Shown here: one piece after another, positions 51,501-62,060 of the stretch
Position numbering within the stretch: position 1 is the first letter of the stretch
Layout: each line of letters starts with the position of its first letter
Assembly: GCA_003194525.1 (NCBI GenBank)
Contig: NBIV01000172.1
Coordinates: forward strand, 62,001 to 126,000
Reading direction: 5' to 3'
DNA: 64,000 nt
From: Gracilariopsis chorda
Taxonomy: Eukaryota; Rhodophyta; Florideophyceae; Gracilariales; Gracilariaceae
The notes under the pieces: model-generated
Database searches by the model: none
What the model saw: the letters and a program-made list of their open reading frames with translations, nothing else
What the model was told of the DNA's origin: nothing
Translations under genes and position numbers: made by a program

Positions 51501-54110
51501 AATCATCCATTCATGTACCTGTAACTCATTCATAAAGGCGGGCTCTATCGAAGTAGGATTAGGTCTGTTGCAGTCGCTGTAGGACGTTCTCCATATCTTC
51601 ACCAACATCTTATACGTTGGTTGATCTCCAGCGACTACCACAAATCTGGGAGATCCAGGATTCCCAGGAGTGAGTAACTCGGCAATTAGGGAAAGCTTTC
51701 TATGTATAGTCATGATGTCCGAAGCACTCATTCTGCTAACGTCGACGAATACAATATCCTGTTCAAAAAGTGAAGGGTCTTCAAAATCTGCACCTCCGTG
51801 CTGCTTGAAAGACGACAGTAGAAGCAAACGAAAGTAAATTCCTTGATGTTTGTATTCCAGTTCTTTTCGTCCTCTTCTATACATACTTTTGGAGTGTGAA
51901 ACAGCAAGAAGGCGACTTCTGTTTTCTAAAACGATCCCAAACACCAGATCACAGAACTCGACAAGTATGTCACGGTCTTCTTTGGAATTGAATGAGGCTG
52001 CAGATGATACACGGTCCTTGAAAATATCTTTGGGTCTCAACCACTTGTTTGGATTAACGTCTTTACGGTTTTCTGTCATCGTACTTGTTTCTGTCGAGTC
52101 ATTCACGCGCTTTCGCTTCCGGCATTGAATGATACCTTGTGTGGCAGTCCCAATAAGTATAGGCAATGACTCGCCGAAGGCTTTCACATTGTGCACAGGT
52201 AGCATGTCAACATTGTCGAGTTGAACAGTAACAATTCGGTCCTCAAGACGAACAGAGTCAAACGCGCCTCTTTCTGCCTGTTCTCTTTTAGATATAAGAC
52301 GTCTACGAAATGTTTCTGCTCTGTCATATGACGTAACCAATCCAAGGGCATGTAATACACTACGCCAAGATGCAGTAAATTCAATTATGCCAGCAATCGA
52401 CAGCATTGTAGTCAGAGGTCCGACGCACACCCTTGAGCGGCTCATGACCATTTGCTCAATCACTTTGAGAACTCTCATACACAGCATAAAGTCAGCTCTT
52501 GAAATTAATTCCGTCTTCTTTGAGGATCTAAAAATCGCAACGAAATTGTTCAACTGTTCTGCAGGTAAACTTCGGGCATCATTTGATATGGGAAAGATAT
52601 TTCGAAACTTCTTCTTCCGTGCTGCAGCCTCTACTTTCCAGACAGCAAGCTGCTTGTTCGAAGCCATATCCAAAAGGGTTGCCGTCCACAGCTTTTGTGG
52701 AATTGCCTGGACTTCTTCCGATAGCAACCAAGATCCATTTCGAAACACTTTGGACTTTGCCAGAAATCGTGTATCAACAGCACTCAACAGTTCGCGCCTT
52801 TTTATAGGCATGAGAGTGACTTCGTCGCTTTCTGATATGCCCATTAATCCATTTATACTCTGCGAAAAAGCTTCCTGAGTAGCGTAGCATCTCAATTTTC
52901 TCGAAAGAGAGTACAAGTGCATCTTTCGAGCTGCAAGTACAGGTGCAATCCGAGACTCTACATTCTTGTCGCAAAAATCTCGTTTCCCTTCCAAATTCCT
53001 CTCGTGAAGTGCACAGCGAATTCCAATTAGAGTTTTGACTGGTAAAAACCTCGCAAATGGAAGGTTGTGGAATGGAGCCAGCACAGAAGCACGTAGTGTA
53101 CCAGCAGAATCAGCAATGTCACTATTGAAGCGCAAAAAAGCGGAAATGTGTTGCCTAGAAGTGGATTCGTCCAGTGCAAACAATATGCAGTCAACTAAGC
53201 AGCGATCAGTTGCCCATCTTAAAAGAGCAGTGTCTGTTCTAAATTGAGTCCCCTGTGAACCTTTTGTCAAGAGATAGCGGCAAGTGCCACATGAGTGCTT
53301 TCCAATCACATCTTGGGCACAAAGTTCCCCACTAGAATGACTGAGTACCGCGCTGTTAAATTCGTCATAATCCTCAAGTCCTTGAAGCGAATTATTATCA
53401 AACCTTGGAAATAGATGCAAGATATTACTAGAAAAAGAAAAGCCACGACTTCGAAACACACAAAACCCCTCCTTCATGCCGCGTAATTTTGAAGCAATCA
53501 TGGCAGCCTTTTTGCATGCGTTTCTTGTTTGATTGTGATGCAGACTACAAAATCGGATTGTCGACAACTTTTTAAGCTCGGAAAGCAAGACGTGACAATT
53601 ACTGAGCGTCATACCCGATTTTTTCTGAAGCTCGTCACAGAACAATGTTTGGCTTTCAGTTCCATACACCAAGAGGTTTAGCAGTTGATTGTTTGTTCTG
53701 ACACCACTTCGGTTTTGAATGCAATGTGACAAATTGGAATGATTTTTTGTTTCCAATCTTTGACAGATAAAGCAAGAGAGATCGAAGAAACCCTTTGCAG
53801 TACGTCTTCGTATCCAGTTTTTTAAAGCGTCTTTTGATTTCTTACCATATCGTCTCTCATTGCAAATTACAAGCCAACCACGACTAGAAGAGCTGCAACC
53901 GGAGCAAAGGAGTTCCGTTGTATTAGATCGATGAAGAAACTGATTGGGTATAGGTTTTGTAAAAATTTTTTTGCAAGCCAATACTTGTTTTTGAGTTAAC
54001 TGTACCGGTTTCGTTGGCCTGCGGCTATGGTTTCGAATACATATCTCACACGGAAGATTTCCGGGTATGGGTTCTGGATCTGCTGATACGACTTTGCATT
54101 TTGATTTCAT
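51441..54110 (-). pseudogene. N-terminal and core part of the giant gene
   Basis: The start chosen is the ATG at 54,110, since upstream in-frame codons include only a GTG. Residues 1-80 hold zinc-type Cys pairs (PCEICIRNH, LLCSGCSSSSRGW), with a further pair at KHSCGTCRYLL. The middle is helical and basic. Near residue 645, QLDNVDMLPVHNVKAFG has the position of the D-N-x-D motif in DUF6589-type proteins. Near residue 840 FVVVAGDQPTYKMLVKIWR supplies a second conserved aspartate, and HEWMIPFPGFFHIDKQ a P-G-x-F-H motif. After this point the reading passes to another frame. The pattern of two aspartates and a histidine in a fold with nucleic-acid associations suggests, but does not prove, a transposase or nuclease. 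Confidence 0.6.
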
Positions 54111-55499
54111 TCCCGACAAAAGCTCTCTGGACAAAATGGAGTGAGAATGGAGTATTAGATGTATAGTATGTGACAGAATGGAAAATGAAATGCGCAGGAA
54201 GAGATGCACGTACCCTGACGACGAGAGGGCTGGAGCACTTCAATAGGTCCAAAGCACTACACAAAATGTTGCAGTACGCTACGAAGATACAAGGTGTTGC
54301 GTCAAGCCTTGAACGCCGCTGGACAGCTCACAGAAGGCAAAACAAGTCCGTTTCCAAATTTTTTCGGTGCTCACGGACTGATGATGGCAGAGCATGTAAA
54401 TTTCGGAGGCATGTCCTGCCATCATGGCAAGGGCATACGTCCACGTTCACAGATGTGTGTGTTTATATGAGCTTGCGTCTCTAATTCCAAGACTACGCAG
54501 TGCGTGAAGTTCAGAGCATTTTAGAGAAAATACGGATATCTTCAATTTTGACTTGTTCTGTTGACCTTCGATAATCGGTCCTTTTTGTTCTTTGTATGTG
54601 AATTCGTAGCCGTTTTACTCCCAACTTTGGAAGTCACCTCCGACCTCTCTACTCTCACCTCCACATTCCCATAACCAATGTTTCTCGCCGCAAAGGCTTT
54701 CCAACGTCCAATTCTTCTACGGCTGGTCATGTTTGTTAGACCATCTCCGTCGCGAACAGGGGGAGTGTTGACACTACGTCCACTAGATTGTATCCTATTG
54801 CCCAACTAGGAGATTCGCGCCGCTCGCTACTGCGCGAGATTTGCCGCGCAGTCCGCTAGCTGGTCTTAGTTTACTACTAAATGCTAGCTTTCGTGTTCCT
54901 ACTCTACGCCTTGGAGAAAAGAGAACAGAACCAAGAACAGAAATAAAGTCTACACAATTGCTTGTGTGTTATTGCGAATCGGGATTGCTCCCTGAAGTCC
55001 TCACAGGTTATTCTCTAACCTACACCAGTTGTCACCCGCTTTGGGCTGACAGAAACCACGATACTGGAGGTACAGTTGGCGTTGTTCTGAATGTCATTGG
55101 TCAGTTCCACACACTGTGATCTCAAGGTTTTCAGATACCCAACAGATTACTGTTGGCGCTCAGCGCTTGCCTTCATCATTGCTGGGCGCATGGTCATTAT
55201 GACACCTGTTTACGTAAACCTATGAATGCCGAACGTTCATTGGCCATCCGCATATCAGTGCAACAGCCGCACTTTTCCTAACCATCCATCTTGCTTCCCT
55301 TTCCACTTTATACATGTGTATCTCCGTCCCACCGCCCACAGCTACCTTCCGCCCACAACTGCCTTCCGCCCACAACTGCATCCCGCCTCACGCTCGCATT
55401 TCTTTCACCGTCTTGCAGAGCACGCTGCTCTTGTCATTGGCTGTTGTACCTTCGCATTGCTTAACGCCAATTTCAGACCTTTTTACGCTCTCCGCGAGT
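54111..55499. other. intergenic region between two divergent genes
   Basis: This stretch separates the - strand giant gene from the + strand NLR-type gene and should hold both promoters. A - strand frame at 54542-54805 (87 codons) is unrecognised. 54,451-54,500 contains a GT-rich run followed by CTCTAATTCCAAG, a 13-mer also present near 25,130. Direct CCGCCCACA(A/G)CT-type repeats at about 55,330-55,380 form a short tandem array upstream of the NLR start. Confidence 0.4.
55330..55382 (+). repeat. short tandem repeat upstream of the NLR-type gene
   Basis: The unit (C)CGCCCACAACTGC(C/A)T(T/C)C is repeated about three times with small changes, ending some 120 bases before the chosen ATG at 55,500. 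It may lie in the 5' untranslated region. Confidence 0.6.
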
Positions 55500-58400
55500 A
55501 TGGAAGCGATTTCATCATCCGTAACCATTGGTGCATTTGTTCTTTCTGTCGTCAAAAAGGGCGAAGAAGCCGTCAACAAATGGTACGAACGCAAGGACCT
55601 CACCGAAGATAACAAGAGCCTTCTTCAGCGAATTCAACGCCACTACGCCCAACTCGAGCGACTGATCCCTCGCATTGAACACATTCTATCCCATGATATC
55701 ATCGGCAAGGCCAAACTCGACCGTTTGCTGTAGAACTTGGAACAAGATACTGACGCTCTCAACTCATGGGAGCCACAGATCGGAAGTGCAAACCCTGCGG
55801 ACCGCGTCCGAAGAATGCATCATATTTTGAAGCGGTGTGAAGAAGATCTGGAGAAGCTCTTCAGCTTTTTCGATGAAAGGAATGCAGCCGTTTTGCAATC
55901 TTCTACATCGGGGAACGATTTTTACGAGCGAGCTAATACTGTTCCTGTCAACCCACCGCGGCTTACTTTGGACTATGACAACCATGCTACGTGTGAAGGG
56001 CAATTGAAGGTCGCAGTGCTTCGAGAAGAGATTTGTCGAGTAGTTGGCATTGTAGCCTCTGGGAATGGTGGAGTGGGCAAGACGTGCGCCATCCGAGGGC
56101 TTGCAGTAGACCCTGACATTGAGAAAAAGTTCCCGGGTGGTACTCTTTACATTCAACTGGGAAACGACGCAACGATTAATCATCTTATCAGTGGTCTGGC
56201 TAGAATTGTGAAGAGAACGGGGGGTTCAAAGCTGTCTGAGAAGATAAAAAACAGTAAGACGCTTCAAGAAGCATCAGATGAAGCTTCGCATTGGTTCCGC
56301 AATGCAGCATGCTTGTTTCTGGTAGATGACATATGGTGTGTGAATGACATCGACTCCGAAGTTCTCACTATTCTTGCCTCAATGGTGAACAAGAGCAGTC
56401 GCTTAGTGTGTACTAGCAGAGACAAACACTTCCTAGGCCGGGCGCATCAAGTAATTATGTTTGAGGGCACCGAGACAGACAGTGAGCAGTCCAGAGAGAT
56501 GTTATGGAAACCCAGTGGGTTTTCGGAAGCCACTGAGCTAGACCAGAGAAACAAAGATGCATTTGAAGCCATTCTAGCCGAATGCCGAGGACTTCCGCTT
56601 GCATTTGGCATCGCTGGGGGTTCCGTTCACAAACTGTCCAACCGACGAGACCGAAAACAAGATGCGTGGTCAGATGTTCATAAGACAATGTCGGTGTTGT
56701 TGCACGCGAAGGCTGAGCAGTACGGTGGCCTGAGCAAAATTGTAGATGTTTCTCTTCAAGTTCTGGAAGTGCACTGCCAGTCTGAAACGTACGAGAGAAT
56801 GTTTCGGGCACTATGTATCCTGCAAAAGCAACAACGAGCGCCAGTGAGCATGTTGCAGAAGTTATGGAATTTAGACAGCTTGGATGTCACGGTGAAGACC
56901 GCAGAAGCTATGGATGATTTGTCTATTATACAGCTGCGAAGATATAATGACGGACTGTGCGTGCAATTGCATGATTTGGTTTTGGACATTGCAAGAGATA
57001 AGGCGTCGAAAGCTTGCGAAACTCAAAGCTTTTTCCAAACATTGATTCGCAACTACACTCGGATTCAGCGAGATTGGTGGAACATTGAGGACGATGGCTA
57101 CTTGCATAACAATCTGTGCAGGGTATTAAGTTGCGCCGGGAACTTTGATGAGCTGTTGCGACTTTTGTCAGAGCCAAAGTGGGTTGTATGTCGCTTATTG
57201 AATGGAGGTATCAACAGCTTACAACAAGACCTGAAAGAAGGAGAGTCTGTTCTTCCTGTCAGTGGGAATGATTCGGGCTACAGAGAGTACTTGGAGATGG
57301 TAGGCAAGGCTGCTAGGCTGGGATGCACTTTTTTTGAGGGAAACGAACGTGAGATTTATTTTCAGCTATACGGACGCTTGTTATGGCATGCATCGCGAAA
57401 TGACAAGACGCAAGAGTTCCTGAAGAAGTTGGAAGATCGTGCACCAAGACTGTGGGTCAAGGCATCGATGGGACTCTTGCAACAAGCAGGCAGCGGTGCT
57501 CTTGACTTCATCTCGAGCAGCGGCACGGTGCTTGATATTCATCAGGAGGAGGAAACCATTTCGTTCATCTGGAGTACTGGCGAGAGACTAGGTGTTTCTC
57601 AGTATAACACATCAACCGGCCTATCCCAGACAGTTGACTGTGTTGATGAAAGCCTGGAGTTCCCGCCAGAAGATGCGGCTTTCCTGATTGATCAATGCAC
57701 TATTGTGAGTGCTCACAAAGATGAAGGTGACAGAAAGTTGAAGTTAATTCTTTGGAGCAGGAAGACTGGTGCGATGATGCGAGTGGTTGAGTTGAAAAAA
57801 CTGCAAGGAAAGAGATCGAATCGACGCTGGCGAAACATGTGCTCAAAATGCGTTGGAAGTAGTGGAAGAGAAAGAAAGCAACCGCCTGAGAGTCTACAGT
57901 TTGTAGGGTTTTCAAAAACTGGCACGCGAGTCGCAACGGCAGACCGAAATCATTCAATACAAGTATGGGACACATGTAGTGGAGCGGCGGTTGGAGAGCC
58001 TCTTCGCGGCCACACTGATTGGGTGAGGTGCGTGGCTGTGAGCGCGGACGGGACGCGCATCTTGTCGGGGTCGGATGACGAGACGGTGCGCGTGTGGGAC
58101 GCGCAGAGTGGAGCGGCGGTTGGAGAGCCTCTCCGCGGCCACAGTCATTCGGTGATGTGCGTGGCTGTGAGCGCGGACGGGACGCGGATCGTGTCGGGGT
58201 CGGATGACAAGACGGTGCGCGTGTGGGACGCGCAGAGTGGAGCGGCGGTTGGAGAGCCTCTCCGAGGCCACAGTCATTCGGTGATGTGCGTGGCTGTGAG
58301 CGCGGACGGGACGCGGATCGTGTCGGGGTCGGATGACAAGACGGTGCGCGTGTGGGACGCGCAGAGTGGAGCGGCGGTTGGAGAGCCTCTCCGAGGCCAC

Positions 58401-58853
58401 AGTCATTCGGTGATGTGCGTGGCTGTGAGCGCGGACGGGACGCGGATCGTGTCGGGGTCGCATGACAAGACGGTGCGCGTGTGGGACGCACAGAGTCAAA
58501 AACAGGTAGGGACTGCGATTGTGCACGAGGAAGCTGTTCATGCTATTGCAGTGACCGCAGATTGCTCTCGAATAGCAACGAAAGACGGAACGAAAGCAAG
58601 GCTGTGGGACGCGCAGAGGGCAGTGTGCGTGCTCACGTCAGACGACGACGCGTGGCGGTCGATCGTGCACGCTCTCAATCTTTCCTGGTCAACAACACCC
58701 TTTTGGATTCCATCAGCTACGCAAGTGACATCGCGCGGCGATAGCGGCTGCGAAATGGTGCTGGCCACATGCGAGACGGCAGTAGAGAATGTTGGTGATG
58801 GCGACGTTTACTGGGATGAGCGATTCCAAGCCTGTGCCGTCATTTGTCGGTAA
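55500..58853 (+). pseudogene. NLR-type protein: helical N-term, NB-ARC, WD40 repeats (one in-frame TAG)
   Basis: The ATG at 55,500 (MEAISSSVT...) opens a frame of 1,117 codons interrupted once, by TAG at 55,731-55,733. After it the same frame runs without a break to the stop at 58,853. Residues 1-130 are helical, like a coiled-coil or RPW8/HeLo-type signalling domain. The NB-ARC has a P-loop (GNGGVGKT, nt about 56,063), a kinase-2 motif (CLFLVDDIW), RNBS-B (RLVCTSRD) and GLPLAFGI, so the nucleotide-binding residues are all present. A winged-helix and helical region follows to about residue 800. A WD40 array at the C-terminus (57,900-58,600) would be the sensor. Such proteins switch by ADP/ATP exchange and oligomerise in innate immunity or cell death. 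The stop removes everything after residue 77 unless read through, edited or a sequencing error, and TTG at 55,737 is a poor restart. Confidence 0.85.
57963..58490 (+). repeat. 129-bp tandem repeats encoding WD40 blades
   Basis: Four units of exactly 129 bp start at 57,963, 58,092, 58,221 and 58,350. A partial fifth starts at 58,479. Each encodes 43 residues with V-W-D, G-E-P-L-R-G-H and S-A-D-G-T-R-I-V-S-G-S. Units 2, 3 and 4 are nearly identical, while unit 1 differs at about ten sites. They are far more GC-rich than the rest of the gene. Confidence 0.95.
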
Positions 58854-58887
58854 ACACATTCCAAACCGCGCGTTCATGATGGTGGTG

Positions 58888-58930
58888 GCTCCACAAGGCC
58901 GCCGTTGGGGCGGAGACGGCCTTGTGGAGC
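58888..58930 (+). terminator. hairpin 35 bp after the NLR stop codon
   Basis: Perfect 14-bp arms GCTCCACAAGGCCG (58,888-58,901) and CGGCCTTGTGGAGC (58,917-58,930) surround a 15-base loop. It would lie in the 3' untranslated region of the NLR-type gene. There is no T-run, so it is not a bacterial-type terminator. An RNA-stability or processing element is more likely. Confidence 0.5.
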
Positions 58931-60556
58931 GGTGCATTCAAATGAAGGAATGAAGTCTGGTTTTTCTTGCCACTGTTTTTGCTTTCCACTGTGTGAGACG
59001 ACTGGGCTACAAAAGTGTCCGGCCAGACACTGATGCGAGCTTGTCCAGCGATACTTGTAGTGAGCTCCCACACACTGCGCACACAAACAAACGAACACCG
59101 CTTTTTGCCCACATTTGGTGGAAGGAGGTGGAAGCGAAAAATAGCACACGCAGGGCGCAGAAATTGCTGCAACAAAACAAAGGGACAGCTGTCTGTAGCG
59201 AGCTGCAAACGCTTTCACGACGCTTCGTGCTCCTTACTGGTCTTGTCTGGTGCATTTGCACCGTTGAGCGGAGCTATCGGCGCGCACCGCATTTATTCAA
59301 AAAATCAGGCACCGGAGCCTCGCCCCATGCTTTTAAAATTGAAGAGTTTCCAGCACCGATCTAACACGAGCAACGCGAAAGTTTCAAGTTCATTGCAAGA
59401 AAAGAGACCCGCACAAGAAGAAGCGGATCAGAGCACTCAATATGCTTGTGCGCCAAAAACGCCATCTCGTTTGTCTCTTGAGTGTTTGCGTTTGTTGTTT
59501 ACGTTGGTAACTCTTGAGAAGACACGCGAAAATCGTATTCTGATACAATCGCTCTACGTCACTGCCAGTCCAGACATCAATCGTTTACAAATTGTGAAGA
59601 CACCAAATTTTTCCATCCACCAAGGGTACCGTTGGTACTGTGCCATAGGCTCACTTGTTCAGCAGCAGCGTCAAAACTGAACCCAAAAACAAGCTCAATG
59701 CCTCGCTGTTTGAACACTTTTTTTCCTAACATTATTTTTCAGGTTTGGCACGTGCAAGTAGCAAAGCAACAAAACTCAAGCCAAATCTATGCGTAAAACA
59801 GGTGTTCGGGTCTTGACTCTGGTTCTGTCCCCCGTTAAATAAGCGAAAAAATTGGCGTATCATATCAAAAACATTCTTGGAGGACAGTGTTCAAGTTTGA
59901 GCGCACAAGACAGTACATGTGAGCGTAATGTTTAAAATGCGGTGTGAGCCACGTGAAAAACTGTCTCATGGTCAGGCCCTGTCTTCAATCGGGCTGATAC
60001 CGCCCTCGGGATCCATAATCGCCGTCGACTCCGCTTTCGGCACGAGTATGGATGCGTCAAGCAGTTGTCCGCCCTCACGGTACTGAGACAACGCACTCGT
60101 GTTCATAGTTCAAAATCTGAACCCACAAAAGAGGGTACAGAAACGCCAAACAATATACCATTGCTACAGCACCACCAATTCAGAGTGGAACCCGAAACGT
60201 GGCTTGCCAGGCGTCTTTCTTACCGAAGGTAAGGGTTACATCTGCGCATCAGCTGTGCTTCAAAATCGATGCCAGGGAGATAAGACAAACTGTGAATTGA
60301 CTGCCAAGCTCGGATAAGATATCGGCAACAATGCGTCTGCACGAGTTCTCTCTATAAGGTTCACGTACGTAGTTCTTCGTGAACGCCTCACGGAGTTGTG
60401 ATTCACAAATACGTACAGTAGTCCACCAGCTCTTCGAACGTTCCCTACGGTGCGACCAAGTCAGCGATCGTTCTTAAGCACCATCATCGCCAGAGAGCAG
60501 GCCGCAAGACGCTCTCCACAACATTCTCCCCTTGAAAGTCAGTCTTTGTCACTCCG
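58931..60556. other. no recognisable gene
   Basis: 58,990-59,370 is open in several frames on both strands (for example 59015-59680 +, 221 codons), and none has a recognisable domain. The + strand frame is Arg/Gln/Ser-rich and not clearly protein-like. The segment 60,300-60,556 directly upstream of the cysteine-repeat gene presumably holds its promoter. No TATA box is obvious. Confidence 0.3.
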
Positions 60557-61474
60557 ATGTATTGCGCGATGTTTCTGAAACGTCCATCTGCTGTTCTCAT
60601 TGCGACCTTCCTCTCAACCATCGTACTTTCAAGTGCGCTATGCCCCCCAGGAACGGAAGGTGATAAATGCACACCATGTCAACCCGGTTACTATTCGTCA
60701 ACAGCCGGTTCAGCTTCCTGTAGCATTTGTCCTGCTGGAACATTCAATAACTGGATGCGGGCAAGCTCCTCCAAGGCATGCAGACTGTGCCCGAAAGGGT
60801 TCGTAAGTTCGCGCGGTAGCGATCAGTGCTACCCGTGCAAGCCGGGGTACTACGCCGATCTTCCTGGGCTGGAGTCTTGTAGAACGTGTCCGGCCGGGAC
60901 GTACAGCGTGACCGTTGGTGCCACCTCATCATCGTTGTGTTGGCCGTGTCCAAATGGAAACACTAGTCGACGAGGAAGTAGCCAATGCTTTCCATGTAGC
61001 GCCGGGTATTACGCCGATCGCATCGGATCTGACTCTTGTAAACGCTGCCCGTCTGGAACTTTCGGAACATTCATGGGGGCGATTTCGGTGCGCGCATGCA
61101 AGAAATGTCCGCGAGGTTGGTATAGTCAAGGATCTGGTTCTACAGCGTGTACGAAGTGCGGGGCTGGTTATTATTCCGATAAGGTGGGATCGAGTTCCTG
61201 TAAGAGATGTGAAGCTGGTACTTTCAGTCGCGCCGCCGTTGCTACGTCAAGCGCGGCGTGCAAACCGTGCCCTAAGGGAACATACAGCCTGTCGGCTTCG
61301 ATTAGCTGCTCCAGATGTTGGGCAGGTAGTTTTGCTGCGACTCCGCTTTCTCAAAGCTGTACGAGGTGCTCCTCCGGTACTTTTGGAACGATCGTCGGTG
61401 CAAAGTTTCACGGCGTTTGTCGGCGATGCCCGTTTGGGAAGAAGAGTTGGAGTGGCTCCACGTATTGCTATTGA
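60557..61474 (+). CDS. secreted cysteine-repeat protein (GCC2/GCC3, ephrin-receptor-like repeats), 305 aa
   Basis: An intact ATG-to-stop frame starts with a clear signal peptide (about residues 1-28, hydrophobic core VLIATFLSTIVLSSAL, cleavage near ALC). The rest is five to six tandem repeats of about 45 residues. Each has the pattern C-x-x-C-P-x-G-x-x-S...C-x-x-C-x-x-G-Y-Y-x-D...S-C-x-x-C-x-x-G-T-F, typical of the GCC2/GCC3 or TNFR/EGF-like family found in ephrin receptors and in many secreted proteins of algae. The cysteines would form disulfides in the secretory pathway, so the protein is probably in the cell wall or extracellular matrix. There is no membrane anchor or GPI-type tail. No stops, frame changes or introns are seen. 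The partner is unknown. The overlapping 208-codon frame at 60915-61541 is a shadow. Confidence 0.85.
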   Translation: MYCAMFLKRPSAVLIATFLSTIVLSSALCPPGTEGDKCTPCQPGYYSSTAGSASCSICPAGTFNNWMRASSSKACRLCPKGFVSSRGSDQCYPCKPGYYADLPGLESCRTCPAGTYSVTVGATSSSLCWPCPNGNTSRRGSSQCFPCSAGYYADRIGSDSCKRCPSGTFGTFMGAISVRACKKCPRGWYSQGSGSTACTKCGAGYYSDKVGSSSCKRCEAGTFSRAAVATSSAACKPCPKGTYSLSASISCSRCWAGSFAATPLSQSCTRCSSGTFGTIVGAKFHGVCRRCPFGKKSWSGSTYCY

Positions 61475-62060
61475 AGAAGATGGCTATCTGGATGAAGAGT
61501 GGGGTGCAAAAAAGGAAATGAGGGCCACGCCTAAGCTTTAACCTTGTTATCAGGCACCGTCGTCATTGCCAAGACAGCCCAGTAGCATGGCATCAGACTA
61601 GCTTGTCAGATGCGAATTAGACATTACTTGTACGTTTAATACTAACGGTCATGTAGCTTAGCAAAGCCACTGACCAAGGGGCGCGTAGTTTAGCACAGCT
61701 GCGTACTTAAGCGCCCAAATAAAGGCAAGACTCTGATGAACGAGCAGTTCATCAGAAGCTATTGTGCTGTCCTCTTTTGTTGCGCTACGCTACGCTGTGA
61801 GTTGTTACAACCTTTTTCTAAATGAAGAACAGTTGTTAGGTTTAGAAAGTGACGATGTAGTAAATAACATATGTGATGTTACTGTGACTGGCCGTGAAGG
61901 CAGTGGGCTTGTTCCTGCTGTTACGAGGTTTCGATTGTACGAATAACGTGATCATCAACTCGGGCTAGAAGCATAAGGCATCAAAGAGTTCTGGCGTTGA
62001 GACAGGCCTCATGCCCGAGAGCACGTGATCCGCGACAGAACAAGACAGCGCCCACACGCC
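61475..62060. other. intergenic; possible 3' hairpin
   Basis: No gene is recognised. Around 61,680 GGGCGC...GCGCCC (6-bp stem, about 26-base loop) could form a weak hairpin downstream of the cysteine-repeat gene. The AATAAAGG at about 61,718 is a plausible polyadenylation signal for that gene. Confidence 0.3.

Larger units (their letters stand above)
47998..54110 (-). pseudogene. giant multi-domain gene (DUF6589-like / PIN-like / CXC tail), probable mobile-element gene
   Basis: The - strand is open for almost 6.1 kb from the ATG at 54,110 to the stop at 47,998, about 2,000 codons. The visible blocks, in order, are these: a Cys-rich N-terminus, a long helical middle, a DUF6589-like core (an acidic D-N-V-D motif, G-D-Q-P, P-G-F-F-H, then D-E-A-L-E-M), a D-T-D-V motif of PIN/FEN type, and a cysteine tail like the CXC domain of tesmin/TSO1 proteins. 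I recall this order from large, poorly described gene families of cnidarians and other invertebrates that are multi-copy and transposon-like. One frame change (about 51,440) and three in-frame stops (TAG 50,068-50,070; TAA 48,859-48,861; TAA 48,607-48,609) interrupt it. Four breaks in 2,000 codons implies recent inactivation or recoding. No terminal repeats were found. Domain naming is from memory. Confidence 0.65.

Noticed and set aside
48607-55733. Idea that the organism reads TAG as sense, because TAG interrupts both the NLR and the giant gene
   Set aside because: The giant gene is also interrupted by two TAA codons and a frame change, so plain decay explains it. TAG also ends other frames normally.
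57700-58541. Long - strand ORFs (263 and 195 codons) opposite the WD40 repeats, with a repeated HPTPTRSAS-type pattern
   Set aside because: They are mirror frames of the 129-bp GC-rich repeats. The + strand frame has NB-ARC and WD40 motifs and explains the sequence.
60915-61541. 208-codon + strand ORF overlapping the cysteine-repeat gene
   Set aside because: It is out of frame with the signal-peptide-bearing, cysteine-patterned frame and has no domain of its own.
61676-61716. tRNA-like piece (GCGTAGTTTAGC...) considered as a tRNA gene
   Set aside because: It is only about 40 bases between the short complementary ends, with no anticodon or T-arm.
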